Source of the DNA: Actinoplanes aureus
GTDB taxonomy: Bacteria > Actinomycetota > Actinomycetes > Mycobacteriales > Micromonosporaceae
Direction: 5' to 3'
Assembly: GCF_015704865.1 (NCBI RefSeq)
Contig: NZ_JADQTO010000005.1
Span: 106,681 to 170,680 of the forward strand
DNA length: 64,000 bases
The translations under genes and the position numbers were made by a program. This document shows positions 24,717 to 33,640 of the stretch, piece by piece. Within the stretch, counting starts at the first letter, position 1. The number at the start of each line of letters is the position of its first letter. The notes beneath the pieces are model-generated. The model had not been told where the DNA came from. It searched no databases and saw only the letters and a program-made list of their open reading frames with translations.

Positions 24717-26669
24717 ATGAGTGGCAGTCGCTTTCGCTACGGGGCCTGGCGGGACGGGCCGGATCCGCTCGCCCCGCCCTACGACGTGCGTGGCGCCGTC
24801 GACGAGATGGGTGAGCGGGTTCTCGCCGGCGACAGTCTGCGGGACGCGCTGCGCGACCTGATCCGGCGTGGCCCGCGCGACGGCCAGGGCCTGGACGCGT
24901 TGCGCGAACGGGCCCGCCGGTTGCGCCGCGACGCGCTGCGCCGGGGCAACCTGGACGGTGCGGTCACCCGGGCCCGCCAGATGCTCGACCAGGCCTTGGC
25001 GACCGAGCGGGACGCCCTGGCCGGCCGCGACGACGACGCGGCCCGGTTCAACGAGGCGGTGCTGGACAGCCTGCCCCGATCGGTCTCCCAGGCCATTGCG
25101 GAGTTGTCCGAATATGACTGGGCCTCCGACGAAGCCCGGGCCATCTATCAGCAGATCCTCGACGGCCTGCGGCAGGAGGTGGTCGCACAACGCTTCTCGG
25201 GCATGCGGCAGGCGTTGCAACAGGGCGACATGACCGAAGTATCGGACATGCTGCGTGACCTCAACGACCTGCTCGGCAAACACGCTCGCGGCGAGGACAC
25301 CAACGACGCCTTCCGCGACTTCATGGCCAAGCACGGCCGCTTCTTCCCGGACAACCCGGGCAACGTCGACGAGCTGATCGACTCGCTGGCACGCCAGGCC
25401 GCCGCCGCCGAGCGGCTGATGCGCTCGCTCAGCCCGCAGCAGCGCGAGGAGCTGCGGAGCCTGATGGAGCAGGCGCTCGGTGACGGCCCGCTGCGCGGGC
25501 AGCTCGCCCAGCTCAGTGACAACCTGCAAGCGCTGCGTCCCGGCCTGAACTGGGGGCGCGGCGAGCGGATGCGCGGCCCCGCCGACCTCGGGTACGGGGA
25601 CGCGGCCTCCGCCCTCGGCGAGATCGCCGACCTGGACGAGCTGATCGAGCAGCTGGACCAGGACCATCCCGGCGCCACGCTCGACGATGTCGACGTCGAG
25701 GCGGTGGAACGCCAGCTCGGCCGGGGCGCCGCCGACGACCTGCGCCGGCTGCGCGAGCTCGAGCGCGAGCTACGCCGGCAGGGCTGGGTGCAGCGCGACG
25801 CGGACGGGCTCACCCTCTCACCGAAGGCGCTACGCCGGCTCGGCCAGACCGCCCTGACGAAGATCTTCCACGACATCGCCGGCAAGCGCGGCGAGCACGA
25901 CATGCGCGACGCCGGCGCCGCCGGCGACCTGATCGGCTCGTCGCGGCGCTGGGAGTTCGGCGACGACCAGCCGCTCGACGTGGTGCGCACGATCGGCAAC
26001 GCGGTCCGCCGCCGGGCCGCGTCGGGCGGCGTCGGCACCCTTCCGGTACGCCTGGAGCCGGACGACTTCGAAGTCGCCGAAACCGAGCGGCGCGCCTCGG
26101 CCGCGGTCGCCCTCTGCGTCGACCTGTCCTATTCGATGTACGCCGACGGCCGCTGGGGCCCGATGAAACAGACCGCCCTGGCCCTGTCGCACCTGGTGGC
26201 GACGAAATACCCGCAGGACGCGCTGCAGATCGTCGGCTTCGGCAAGTACGCGCAGACCCTGTCGCAGGGCGAGCTGGCCGGCATCGAACCGACGATCGAG
26301 AAGGGCACGAACCTTCAGCACGCGCTCAAACTGGCCGGCCGCCACCTGCGGCGCCACCCCGGCGCCGAGCCGGTGGTGCTGGTCGTCACCGACGGCGAAC
26401 CCACCGCCCACCTGGAGGACGACGGCGAGGCGGTGTTCTGGTGGCCACCGCTGTCCGAGACGATCCAGGCCACCGTGCGCGAGGTCGACCAGCTCACCCG
26501 GTACGGCGTCACGCTGAACGTCTTCATGCTCGGCGAGGACCCGGGCTTGCGACGCTTCGTGGGCGCGGTCGCCCAGCGCAACGGTGGCCGGGTGTTCAGC
26601 CCCGATGCCGAGGAGTTGGGCCGCTACGTGATCGACGACTACGTCCGCGCCCGCCGGGGCCGTCGCTGA
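24717..26669 (+). CDS. VWA-domain protein, partner of the MoxR-type ATPase
   Basis: 650 aa, similar in length and order to mycobacterial Rv0959. The long N-terminal part is highly charged and helical (LRDALRDLIRRGPRDGQGLD). The VWA domain near residue 460 carries the MIDAS motif in LCVDLSYSMYADGRWG (Asp469, DxSxS), and later VVLVVTDGEPTAHLEDDGEA supplies the second metal-binding Asp. The pair should form a chaperone with the upstream ATPase in the cytoplasm. Confidence 0.92.
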   Translation: MSGSRFRYGAWRDGPDPLAPPYDVRGAVDEMGERVLAGDSLRDALRDLIRRGPRDGQGLDALRERARRLRRDALRRGNLDGAVTRARQMLDQALATERDALAGRDDDAARFNEAVLDSLPRSVSQAIAELSEYDWASDEARAIYQQILDGLRQEVVAQRFSGMRQALQQGDMTEVSDMLRDLNDLLGKHARGEDTNDAFRDFMAKHGRFFPDNPGNVDELIDSLARQAAAAERLMRSLSPQQREELRSLMEQALGDGPLRGQLAQLSDNLQALRPGLNWGRGERMRGPADLGYGDAASALGEIADLDELIEQLDQDHPGATLDDVDVEAVERQLGRGAADDLRRLRELERELRRQGWVQRDADGLTLSPKALRRLGQTALTKIFHDIAGKRGEHDMRDAGAAGDLIGSSRRWEFGDDQPLDVVRTIGNAVRRRAASGGVGTLPVRLEPDDFEVAETERRASAAVALCVDLSYSMYADGRWGPMKQTALALSHLVATKYPQDALQIVGFGKYAQTLSQGELAGIEPTIEKGTNLQHALKLAGRHLRRHPGAEPVVLVVTDGEPTAHLEDDGEAVFWWPPLSETIQATVREVDQLTRYGVTLNVFMLGEDPGLRRFVGAVAQRNGGRVFSPDAEELGRYVIDDYVRARRGRR

Positions 26670-26912
26670 CGGTCCCCGTTTGGCCGCTGCGCGCGCCCGG
26701 CGGCGGGCTCGGCTGCATGACGCGCCGAGTGGGCCTCCATCCGGTGGCTGGACACCAGCCGGGCGGCCCGGCGGCATGCGAAGAGAGCAGGCGGAGTTCG
26801 GCGGAAGCTCGGGCCGTCGGTCATGCACGTTATGGGGGTGGGGTGCGTGAGCTACGGCTGGCGGGCGGGCTGAAGCGCTCAGCGTGGGGTGGCTGGGTGC
26901 GGAGTGGGGTGG

Positions 26913-27872
26913 TCAGCGGTGCAGGGTTTCGGTTGGTGACTCGCCGTATTGCTGGCGGTAGGTGGCGGCGAAGCGGCCGGGGTGGGTGAAGCCGTACCGG
27001 TAGGCGACCTGGGCGACGGTTGTTCCCGGCGCGGCCAGACGTAGCTCGTCGTGCACCAGGCCCAGGCGGAGTTGCCTCAGGTAGGCCATCGGGGGCATTC
27101 CGGCGTACCTGCGGAAGCTCTGCTGCAGAGAGCGGACGCCGACGCCGGCGATTCCGGCAAGGTCGGCCACGGTGAACGGCCGGCCCGGCTGCGCGCGCAT
27201 CGCCTCGACCACCCGCCGGATCGCGCCCGGCGCGGCAAGGGCCGGGCTGCGGCGGGCCAGCTGCTCGCGATAGCGGTGGCCGGTGGCCAGGATCAGGCCG
27301 GTGACCAGACTTTCCCGCAGCCGGGGACCGATCAGCGGGTGACCGACCAGCCCGCCGGCCGTGCCGGCGTCGGCGGCGATCATGCGGGCGAGCCGGGCCC
27401 AGCCGGCACCGGTGCCGCTTGTCACGTCAAGAACCGGCTCCAGGTGGACCGGGCCGCGCACCGGTGCGTCCAGGATCTCGGCGAGCTGGTTCTCCAGCTC
27501 CGGGCGAGCGATCTTCACCGCGATCATCCGGCAGTCGCCGTCCCAGCGGTCGACGATCGTCTCTCCGACCGGCTGGTACACCGCCGCGATCCCGCGTGTC
27601 GCGCGGCGGGGGTCGTCGCCGCCCTGATGCCAGGTGAAGCCGCTGGTTAGGGGCAGGTTGACGTGATAGGCGCCCAGCTCGCCGGCATGCACTCGCACGT
27701 CCACCCCGAACCGCAGGTCGCCCACGATGACCGGTCTGCCCCCGGCGACCGCGAAGGTGGCCGTCCAAGGGGATGAGTGGGCGAGCACGTCGACACCGAC
27801 CGCGTAGAAATGCCGCGACAGAAAATCCCGGGCCTCGTCCACATCGCCGAACGAGTGAGTTGTCGCTCGCAC
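26913..27872 (-). CDS. AraC-family transcriptional regulator
   Basis: 319 aa from GTG 27872 (MRATTHSFGDVDEARDFLSR). The sensor part has VIVGDLRFGVDVRVHAGELG and YHVNLPLTSGFTWHQGG. The C-terminus has FTVADLAGIAGVGVRSLQQS and TVAQVAYRYGFTHPGRFAAT, the two HTH motifs. It is a paralogue of the regulator at 11781-12794. A 24-26-nt direct repeat lies at and just upstream of the start codon and could be its own operator. Confidence 0.9.
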   Translation of the reverse strand: MRATTHSFGDVDEARDFLSRHFYAVGVDVLAHSSPWTATFAVAGGRPVIVGDLRFGVDVRVHAGELGAYHVNLPLTSGFTWHQGGDDPRRATRGIAAVYQPVGETIVDRWDGDCRMIAVKIARPELENQLAEILDAPVRGPVHLEPVLDVTSGTGAGWARLARMIAADAGTAGGLVGHPLIGPRLRESLVTGLILATGHRYREQLARRSPALAAPGAIRRVVEAMRAQPGRPFTVADLAGIAGVGVRSLQQSFRRYAGMPPMAYLRQLRLGLVHDELRLAAPGTTVAQVAYRYGFTHPGRFAATYRQQYGESPTETLHR

Positions 27873-27939
27873 GTCCTACAGCCTGTCCTTTCGGTGAGCA
27901 CGACGCCAACGGGGTCCTACGCCAGCTGTCCCTTCGGTG
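27873..27939. promoter_or_regulatory. imperfect direct repeat upstream of the AraC gene
   Basis: Copy 1 (27873-27896) and copy 2 (27914-27939) both read GTCCTAC, then CTGTCC, then TTCGGTG; the second has two extra bases. The starts are 41 nt apart, about four helical turns. AraC regulators commonly bind direct repeats, so this may be an autoregulatory site. The remainder of the 450-bp gap up to the phosphatidyltransferase start shows no gene I can support; it presumably holds the promoter of the downstream block. Confidence 0.45.
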
Positions 27940-28322
27940 CCCAAGCGGCGTGCGGGCTATCCCACCTTCACGTGCCACCCGGGAGGGGAACCACGCTCCC
28001 GGCCCGGCTGTCGCGGTGGGGCCTGGAGTGGCTGGGGGATCGCGCGGCTGGTGGGGACGGGATGAATTGTCGGGGGCGATCTGGGGCGTACCGATGAATG
28101 GTTATTGGGCGATGCGAAGCCGCCGGCAAGATGGTGGGCTAGCCTCCTAGGATGGCTTAGAGGGTGTGACTGCGCGTCGGTCGGGGGAACGCGGCTGGTT
28201 ATAGTTGCTCGGCGAGCGACCGGAGAAGCGTGCGAACCCCTTCTGACGGGGAGCCGGCGCCAGGCGCCGTTGTTCGCGCGGGAGCCGGGCGGGGGCCGGG
28301 CCGAGGGGGAGAGGAAGTCGCG

Positions 28323-28925
28323 ATGTCGCAGCAGCCTGCGCCGTCCATCGAGACCTCCAACCGGATCTGGACGCTTCCCAATGTGATCAGCCTGCTGCGG
28401 CTGCTCGGCGTGCCGCTCTTCCTCTATCTGCTGCTGGTCACCGAGAACGACGTGGCCGCGGTGATCGTGCTCGCGGTGGGCGGGTCCACCGACTGGGTGG
28501 ATGGCTACGTCGCCCGGCGGATGAATTCGGTGAGCCGGCTCGGGGAGTTGCTGGATCCGTTCGCTGATCGGCTCTACATCCTGGCCACGCTCGTCGGGTT
28601 CACCGTGCGTGAAGTGGTGCCGTGGTGGCTCACCGGCGCGCTGTTGCTGCGCGAGGCGGTCCTCGGGGTGACGTTGCTGGTGCTGCGCCGCCACGGGTAC
28701 GGTCCGCCGCCGGTCCACTATGTCGGCAAGACCGGCACGTTCGTGCTGCTCGCGGCGTTCCCGGTGATCCTGCTGGCCAAGGCGGTGCCGTCGATCGCCT
28801 GGTGGGCGAGCCCGGTCGGCTGGGGTCTGGCCTGGTGGGCGCTGGGGCTGTACTGGGCGGCGGCGGTGCTCTATCTGATGCAGGCGGTGCGGATGCTGCG
28901 CGCCGACCGGGTGGGCGAGTCGTGA
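28323..28925 (+). CDS. CDP-alcohol phosphatidyltransferase (Rv1822/PgsA2-like)
   Basis: 200 aa from ATG 28323. The cytoplasmic signature is complete: DWVDGYVARRMNSVSRLGEL continuing to LDPFADRL, that is D-x2-D-G-x2-A-R-x8-G-x3-D-x3-D. Several TM helices follow (LLLREAVLGVTLLVLRRHGY and others). The enzyme joins a CDP-linked lipid to an alcohol such as glycerol-3-phosphate or inositol phosphate. The acceptor is not certain. It is the first gene of a conserved block and overlaps the next gene by 4 nt. Confidence 0.9.
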   Translation: MSQQPAPSIETSNRIWTLPNVISLLRLLGVPLFLYLLLVTENDVAAVIVLAVGGSTDWVDGYVARRMNSVSRLGELLDPFADRLYILATLVGFTVREVVPWWLTGALLLREAVLGVTLLVLRRHGYGPPPVHYVGKTGTFVLLAAFPVILLAKAVPSIAWWASPVGWGLAWWALGLYWAAAVLYLMQAVRMLRADRVGES

Positions 28926-29827
28926 CGGTTCCGGATCCGGACGGCGGGTCGGGGAAACGGACGTTCGGCCCGGACTTCCTCACCGAGCTGTTCCGTAACC
29001 CGCTGGACCCGGGGTATGCCGACGCCGCCGCGCGGCGAGCCGAGTCGGGTGGGCGTACCGGGGCGCGCCGGCAGGCGGCCCGCGGGTCGGCGGCGGTGGT
29101 GCTGCTGCTGATCGGGTTCCTGCTGGTGGTGGCGTACCGGCAGACGGTGGCCGAGGAGCCGGCCCGGACCCAGGCGCGGCAGGAGCTGGTCGAGCAGGTG
29201 CAGCGGCGCCGGACCGGGACCGAGGAACTGCAGGCGCGGGCCGACAAGCTGGCGGGCGAGGTGGCCGAGCTGCGGGAGCGTTCGCTGAGCGACGCCGCGG
29301 TGGCCCGGCTGCGGGATCTGGAGGCGGCGGCCGGCCTGGCGACGGTACGCGGATCCGGCGCGAAGGTCACCCTGGCGGACGGGCCGACGTCGGTGGACCC
29401 GGTGACCGGGGAACGGCGTACCGAGAGTCAGGTGAAGGACACCGACCTCCAGCTGGCGGCGAACGCGTTGTGGGCGTCGGGGGCGGAGGCGATCGCGATC
29501 AACGGGGAGCGGCTGACCGCGACCTCGACGATCCGGCAGGCGGGCGAGGCCATTCTGGTCGACGTCCGTCCGGTCACCACGCCGTACGAGGTGGTGGCCA
29601 TCGGTCCCGGCGATCTGGCCGACGACTTCCGGGACGGCTATGCCGGCCAGTTCTTCGAGACGCTGTCCGCCCGGTACGGCATGTCGTTCGAGGTGACCGA
29701 GGTGAAAGACGTGACTCTGGACGGGGCGGCCGAGCTGAAGTTGCGGGCCGCCGTGCCGAGTACTGCCCCGCCCGCGTCGCCGGGCCCCTCCACTTCTGAA
29801 AGCCCTGCGTCGGAAGGCGGCCGATGA
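28922..29827 (+). CDS. DUF881 family membrane protein (first copy)
   Basis: 301 aa from GTG 28922. One TM helix (SAAVVLLLIGFLLVVAYRQT, about 58-77) is followed by a coiled coil (ARQELVEQVQRRRTGTEELQ onward). The DUF881 core has GSGAKVTLADGP, LQLAANALWASGAEAIAING and TTPYEVVAIGP. DUF881 proteins lie next to division-related genes across Gram-positives, and a scaffold role at the membrane is suspected but not proven. It overlaps both neighbours by 4 nt. Confidence 0.88.
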   Translation: MTVPDPDGGSGKRTFGPDFLTELFRNPLDPGYADAAARRAESGGRTGARRQAARGSAAVVLLLIGFLLVVAYRQTVAEEPARTQARQELVEQVQRRRTGTEELQARADKLAGEVAELRERSLSDAAVARLRDLEAAAGLATVRGSGAKVTLADGPTSVDPVTGERRTESQVKDTDLQLAANALWASGAEAIAINGERLTATSTIRQAGEAILVDVRPVTTPYEVVAIGPGDLADDFRDGYAGQFFETLSARYGMSFEVTEVKDVTLDGAAELKLRAAVPSTAPPASPGPSTSESPASEGGR

Positions 29828-30156
29828 TCGCCGTACTCGCTCTGCTGGCCGGTGTGCTGCTGGGCATCGTGTTCAACCCGACGGTGCCGCCGGAGCTGGT
29901 GCCGTACCTGCCGATCGCGGTGGTGGCGGCGCTGGACGCGGTGTTCGGCGGGGTACGCGCGAAGCTGGACGGCATCTTCGACGACAAGCAGTTCGTCGTG
30001 TCGTTCATCTCGAACGTGCTGGTGTCCGCGCTGATCGTGTACGTGGGTGACCAGCTGGGAGTCGGCGGGCAGCTGTCCACCGGTGTCGTGGTGGTGCTCG
30101 GCGTGCGGATCTTCGGTAATGTCGCGGCGATCCGCCGGCACCTCTTCCGGGCTTAG
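29824..30156 (+). CDS. small basic protein (Sbp/DUF1290 family)
   Basis: 110 aa of mostly TM helices: AVLALLAGVLLGIVFNPTVP, YLPIAVVAALDAVFGGVRAK, FVVSFISNVLVSALIVYVGD and VVVLGVRIFGNVAAIRRHLF. It corresponds to Rv1824 and Bacillus Sbp. It sits between two DUF881 genes, an arrangement conserved in actinobacteria. Confidence 0.9.
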   Translation: MIAVLALLAGVLLGIVFNPTVPPELVPYLPIAVVAALDAVFGGVRAKLDGIFDDKQFVVSFISNVLVSALIVYVGDQLGVGGQLSTGVVVVLGVRIFGNVAAIRRHLFRA

Positions 30157-30163
30157 GACGGCG

Positions 30164-31090
30164 ATGAGCGATCGTGAGGATTCCGGCCGGGAGCTGCCCG
30201 TGGTGGCGGATCCGGCCGGGGACGAGGAACCGACGGTGAATCTGGACCGGGAGGGGTCACCCGATCCGTCGATTTCGGGTGCGCCGGAGGAAAAATCGCC
30301 GGAGTCCGTACCCGAAGAAAGTGATCTTGATCGCGCGGAGAGCGCGCACAGCGCGCCGAGCGAGGAGAGCGCGCAAAGCGCACCGAGCGAGGAGAGCAAG
30401 CGGATCCGGCGCCCGGCGCCGGCCGGAACCCTCATCTGGGTGCTGCTCGCGCTGCTGGGCTTCACCCTGGTGGTGCAGTTGCGCAGCAACGACGGCGACC
30501 ACGGGCTGGCCAGCGCCCGGCAGGAGGACCTGGTCCGGATCCTGAGTGATCTGGAGGCGCAGGACGCCCGGCTGCTGGCCGACATCCAGAACCTGGAGGC
30601 GACCCGCCAGCAGCTCTCCTCGGGCGTGCAGGGCCGGGAGGCGGCGCTGGCCGAGGCGACCCGGCGCAGCGAGGAGCTGGGCCTGCTCGCCGGCACCGTG
30701 CCGGGCCGCGGTCCGGGCCTGGAGATCCTGCTGGACCGGGTGAAGGCGTCGGCGGTGCTGAACGCGGTGCAGGAACTGCGTGGCGCCCGCGGTGAGGTGA
30801 TGCAGCTCAACGGCTCCAACGGGGCGGCGGTCCGGGTGGTGGCGTCGAGCTATTTCGTGGACGCCTCCGGCGGCGGGATCATCGCCGATGGTGTACATCT
30901 GACCGGACCGTTCCGCCTTCTGGTGATCGGCCAGCCGGAGACGATGCGCACCGCTTTGCAGATCCCGGGCGGGGTGGTCGCGTCGGTGCAGAAGGACGGC
31001 GGTAGCGTGACCATGGACTCGCGTTCCCTGGTCGAAGTGACCGCGGTGCGTAAGGCGGCAGCCTTGCAGTATGCGCGTCCGGTTTCGTGA
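30164..31090 (+). CDS. DUF881 family membrane protein (second copy)
   Basis: 308 aa. A long acidic, Ser/Glu-rich cytoplasmic N-terminus contains a 9-residue tandem repeat (ESAHSAPSE, ESAQSAPSE). A TM helix (GTLIWVLLALLGFTLVVQL, near 87-105) and a coiled coil (DLEAQDARLLADIQNLEATR) follow. The DUF881 core contains LLAGTVPGRGPGLEILLD, NAVQELRGARGEVMQLNGSN and FVDASGGGIIADGVHLTGPF. It corresponds to Rv1825. The acidic tail is longer than usual and may be a docking region. Confidence 0.88.
   Translation: MSDREDSGRELPVVADPAGDEEPTVNLDREGSPDPSISGAPEEKSPESVPEESDLDRAESAHSAPSEESAQSAPSEESKRIRRPAPAGTLIWVLLALLGFTLVVQLRSNDGDHGLASARQEDLVRILSDLEAQDARLLADIQNLEATRQQLSSGVQGREAALAEATRRSEELGLLAGTVPGRGPGLEILLDRVKASAVLNAVQELRGARGEVMQLNGSNGAAVRVVASSYFVDASGGGIIADGVHLTGPFRLLVIGQPETMRTALQIPGGVVASVQKDGGSVTMDSRSLVEVTAVRKAAALQYARPVS
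30338..30391 (+). repeat. 27-nt tandem repeat (2 copies) inside the second DUF881 gene
   Basis: Two consecutive 27-nt units (30338-30364, 30365-30391) differ at two bases and keep the reading frame, encoding nine residues each. A partial third unit (GAGAGC) follows. Confidence 0.75.
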
Positions 31091-31105
31091 TTTACGGAGG
31101 AAGCG

Positions 31106-31486
31106 TTGATTCCTGAGGATCTGCGGTACACCGCGGAACACGAGTGGGTCGCCGGCGACGGCAGCGGTCCGGTACGAGTGGGCATCACCCACTTCGCGCA
31201 GGACGCCCTGGGCGACATCGTCTTCGTGGACCTGCCCGAAGAGGGCACGGTCGTGCAGGCGGGTGACTCACTCGGCGAGATCGAGTCGACCAAGAGCGTC
31301 TCGGAGATCTACGCGCCGATTTCCGGCACCGTGGTGTCGAAGAACGCGACTCTCGCCGATGAGCCGGAAATCATCAACGGCGAGCCGTACGCGGCGGGCT
31401 GGCTCGTGGAGATCGCCCCTGATGATCCGGCGGCGCTCGATTCGCTGCTGGACGCCGCGGCGTACCGGGCCATCACCGAGAGCTGA
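31106..31486 (+). CDS. gcvH: glycine cleavage system H protein
   Basis: 126 aa from TTG 31106, which is 5 nt after GGAGGA. Hallmarks are YTAEHEWVAGDG, THFAQDALGDIVFVDLPEEG and IESTKSVSEIYAPISG, in which Lys63 is the lipoyl attachment site. H protein carries the aminomethyl group between GcvP and GcvT. The other gcv genes are absent here; a solitary gcvH between DUF881 and garA is the normal actinobacterial arrangement. Confidence 0.96.
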   Translation: MIPEDLRYTAEHEWVAGDGSGPVRVGITHFAQDALGDIVFVDLPEEGTVVQAGDSLGEIESTKSVSEIYAPISGTVVSKNATLADEPEIINGEPYAAGWLVEIAPDDPAALDSLLDAAAYRAITES

Positions 31487-31522
31487 TCGGCGCAGAGCTG
31501 ATTGGGTGCGGCCCGAAAAGCA

Positions 31523-31560
31523 AATATCGGTCTCCGCGAGTCCGGTTGCTCAGCGATATT
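31523..31560. promoter_or_regulatory. inverted repeat in the AT-richer region before garA
   Basis: AATATCG (31523-31529) and CGATATT (31554-31560) are perfect inverted 7-mers with starts 31 nt apart, about three turns. The 221-bp gcvH-garA gap is AT-richer than its surroundings and probably carries the garA promoter. Confidence 0.4.
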
Positions 31561-31707
31561 GGCGCTGACTAGGCTCGCGGAGCACACGAAGAACTGTTAT
31601 TCCTTTGAAACCGATAGTCGTGCGTCGGGCCGAATTAGGCCTCGGCGGGGCCGCAACGCGGTGGCCTCGCCGGTAGGCGACGACCAACTGATCCGTGAGG
31701 TGGTCCC

Positions 31708-32154
31708 ATGACGCGCCCAGACGACGAGTTCCCCCCACTCGACGTCACGTCCACGCTGAACCTTGGCGCCCTTGACGAGGTGCTCGAGGGACCAGAGACC
31801 GACGTGGTGCCCAGCCGGATGTCCGGCTCGCTGCCTCCGGGCATGGCCCTGCTGGTCGTGCGCCGTGGCCCCAACGCGGGTGCCCGCTTCCTGCTCGATC
31901 ACGACGTGACGACCAGCGGCCGGCACCCGGACAGTGACATCTTCCTCGACGACGTGACGGTTTCCCGCCGCCACGCCGAGTTCCACCGCGACGGCGGCAC
32001 GTTCACCGTTCGCGACGTCGGTTCGCTCAACGGTACGTATGTGAACCGGGAAAGGGTTGAAGCCGCGACGCTGAGCAACGGCGACGAGGTCCAGATCGGC
32101 AAGTTCCGTCTGGTGTTCATCGCCGGTCCGCGGCCGGAGGGCGAGGGACGGTAG
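31708..32154 (+). CDS. garA: FHA-domain signalling protein GarA/OdhI
   Basis: 148 aa. The FHA domain (about 62-140) is nearly canonical: GRHPDSDIFLDDVTVSRRHA, VGSLNGTYVNRE and NGDEVQIGKFRLVFI. The N-terminal tail has PPLDVTSTLNLGALDEVL, with Thr14/Thr16 at the position of the GarA ETTS phosphosite. In mycobacteria unphosphorylated GarA inhibits 2-oxoglutarate dehydrogenase and glutamate dehydrogenase and activates glutamate synthase; PknB/PknG phosphorylation turns it off by intramolecular FHA binding. The stop overlaps the next GTG by 1 nt. Confidence 0.95.
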   Translation: MTRPDDEFPPLDVTSTLNLGALDEVLEGPETDVVPSRMSGSLPPGMALLVVRRGPNAGARFLLDHDVTTSGRHPDSDIFLDDVTVSRRHAEFHRDGGTFTVRDVGSLNGTYVNRERVEAATLSNGDEVQIGKFRLVFIAGPRPEGEGR

Positions 32155-32894
32155 TGACTTCGCCGGGGGCGGCCGCGCGTGACCCGGGGGCTTCGGGCCC
32201 TCAGGGCGGGCGCGATGGTGCGCTGATGAGCATCGGGGAGGTGCTGGCCCACCTGCGCACCGAGTTCCCCGACACCACGATCTCGAAGTTGCGGTTCCTG
32301 GAGGCGGAGGGTCTGGTCGACCCGCAGCGCACCGCCTCCGGGTACCGCAAGTACTCCTGGAACGACGTGGCCCGGCTGCGTTTCGTGCTGACCGCGCAGC
32401 GTGACCAGTACCTGCCGTTGCGGGTGATCCGGGAGCAGCTGGACCGGATGGAGCAGGAGCCGGCGGTGCCGCAGCGCCCGACGCTGGTGGCGGTGGGTGC
32501 GCAGCGGGCCACGGATCCCGCGGACACCCGCATCCCGAAGACGGATCTGCTGGAGCGGACCGGCGTCGAGGAGGCGCTGCTGGCCGAGCTGGAGCAGATC
32601 GGCCTGGTCACCGCCCGCCCGCCGGGCTGGTACGACGCCGACGCGGTGATCATCGTGGAGGCGGTGGTGGGCCTGACCCGGTACGGGCTGGAGGTGCGGC
32701 ACCTGCGGGCGTTCCGCAACGCCGCGGACCGTGAGGTGGGCCTGTTCACACAATTGCTGGCGCCTATGGTGCGGCAGCACGACCCGGCGGCCCGTGCCCG
32801 GGCGACCGAGACCGCGCGTGAGCTGCAGGCGTTGTCGCAGCGGTTGCACGCGGCTCTGGTGCGGTCGGGTTTACGCGGCGAATTGGGGCGTTGA
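32154..32894 (+). CDS. ftsR: MerR-family regulator of the FtsR (Rv1828) type
   Basis: 246 aa. The winged HTH begins MSIGEVLAHLRTEFPDTTIS, then KLRFLEAEGLVDPQRTASGY and RKYSWNDVARLRFVLTAQRD. A C-terminal region with LTRYGLEVRHLRAFRNAADR ends the protein. Corynebacterial FtsR activates ftsZ; this role is inferred from homology and position after garA. GTG 32154 gives a 24-residue disordered N-terminus; ATG 32226 is an alternative start. Confidence 0.88.
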   Translation: MTSPGAAARDPGASGPQGGRDGALMSIGEVLAHLRTEFPDTTISKLRFLEAEGLVDPQRTASGYRKYSWNDVARLRFVLTAQRDQYLPLRVIREQLDRMEQEPAVPQRPTLVAVGAQRATDPADTRIPKTDLLERTGVEEALLAELEQIGLVTARPPGWYDADAVIIVEAVVGLTRYGLEVRHLRAFRNAADREVGLFTQLLAPMVRQHDPAARARATETARELQALSQRLHAALVRSGLRGELGR

Positions 32895-33007
32895 CCTACC
32901 GCGTGGGGGTATCCCGCACGGGTCGGTTTCCGATGGTGTGCGTGTACCGTGCAGGTAGGGGCGGCTGGACGTACAGCGGCGACAACACGACGACACGGAG
33001 GCGGGCG

Positions 33008-33472
33008 GTGCGCGAGCTGAGCGTGGTCGGGGTCAGGGTGGAGCTGCCCAGCAACCAGCCGATCGTGTTGCTGCGGGAGGTCGACGGTGATCGGTACCTC
33101 CCGATCTGGATCGGGGCGGTGGAGGCGACCGCCATCGCGTACGAGCAGCAGGGCGTGAAGCCGGCCCGGCCGCTCACTCATGATCTTCTCCGGGACATCC
33201 TCGCGGCGCTGCAGGCGCCGCTGAAGGCGGTCGAGATCACCGAGTTGAAGGACAACGTCTTCTACGCCGATCTGCTGATCGGGGAGAACCTGCGGGTGTC
33301 GGCGCGGCCGAGCGACTCGATCGCGCTGGCGCTGCGGGTGGGCGCGCCGATCCGCTGCGCCGACCAGGTGCTCACCGAGGCCGGCATCGTGATCCCGGAC
33401 GAGCAGGAGGACGAGGTGGAGAAATTCCGCGAGTTCCTCGACCAGGTTCGCCCGGAGGACTTCGCCGGCTGA
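33008..33472 (+). CDS. bifunctional nuclease family protein (DUF151, Rv1829-like)
   Basis: 154 aa from GTG 33008 (MRELSVVGVRVELPSNQPIV), preceded by GGAGGCGGGC. Core motifs are LPIWIGAVEATAIAYEQQG, RPLTHDLLRDILAAL and VSARPSDSIALALRVGAPI. The family has reported nuclease activity in plants and is a structural hypothetical in bacteria. It keeps its conserved place between two MerR genes. Confidence 0.9.
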   Translation: MRELSVVGVRVELPSNQPIVLLREVDGDRYLPIWIGAVEATAIAYEQQGVKPARPLTHDLLRDILAALQAPLKAVEITELKDNVFYADLLIGENLRVSARPSDSIALALRVGAPIRCADQVLTEAGIVIPDEQEDEVEKFREFLDQVRPEDFAG

Positions 33473-33508
33473 GCCAGGCTGAGGCGGACTGAGCCAGGCT
33501 GAGCCGCG
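33469..33508. repeat. 20-nt tandem repeat across the DUF151 stop
   Basis: Two adjacent 20-nt units (33469-33488, 33489-33508) share their first 15 bases, ctgagccaggctgag. The first unit contains the DUF151 stop codon. Confidence 0.6.
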
Positions 33509-33640
33509 TGTCCGATATCGACACTTGCCGAACGCAAGGGCTAGCCCGGACGCGGCGTGTCGTGCGGTTACCTCCATGTTTCGGCCGTCGCTGAGATATA
33601 CGCTCGTGACGTCCAGGTGAACCGGCGGGGAGGTAATCGC

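Noticed and set aside
26670..26912. Possible gene between the VWA and AraC stops
   Set aside because: Only short frames without start context or domains; the gap between convergent genes has a weak 6-bp hairpin at 26746-26760 and nothing else I can support.
27873..28322. Possible gene in the 450-bp gap before the phosphatidyltransferase
   Set aside because: Frames there are Arg/Pro-rich without ribosome-binding sites or domain features; the gap is better explained as promoter sequence.
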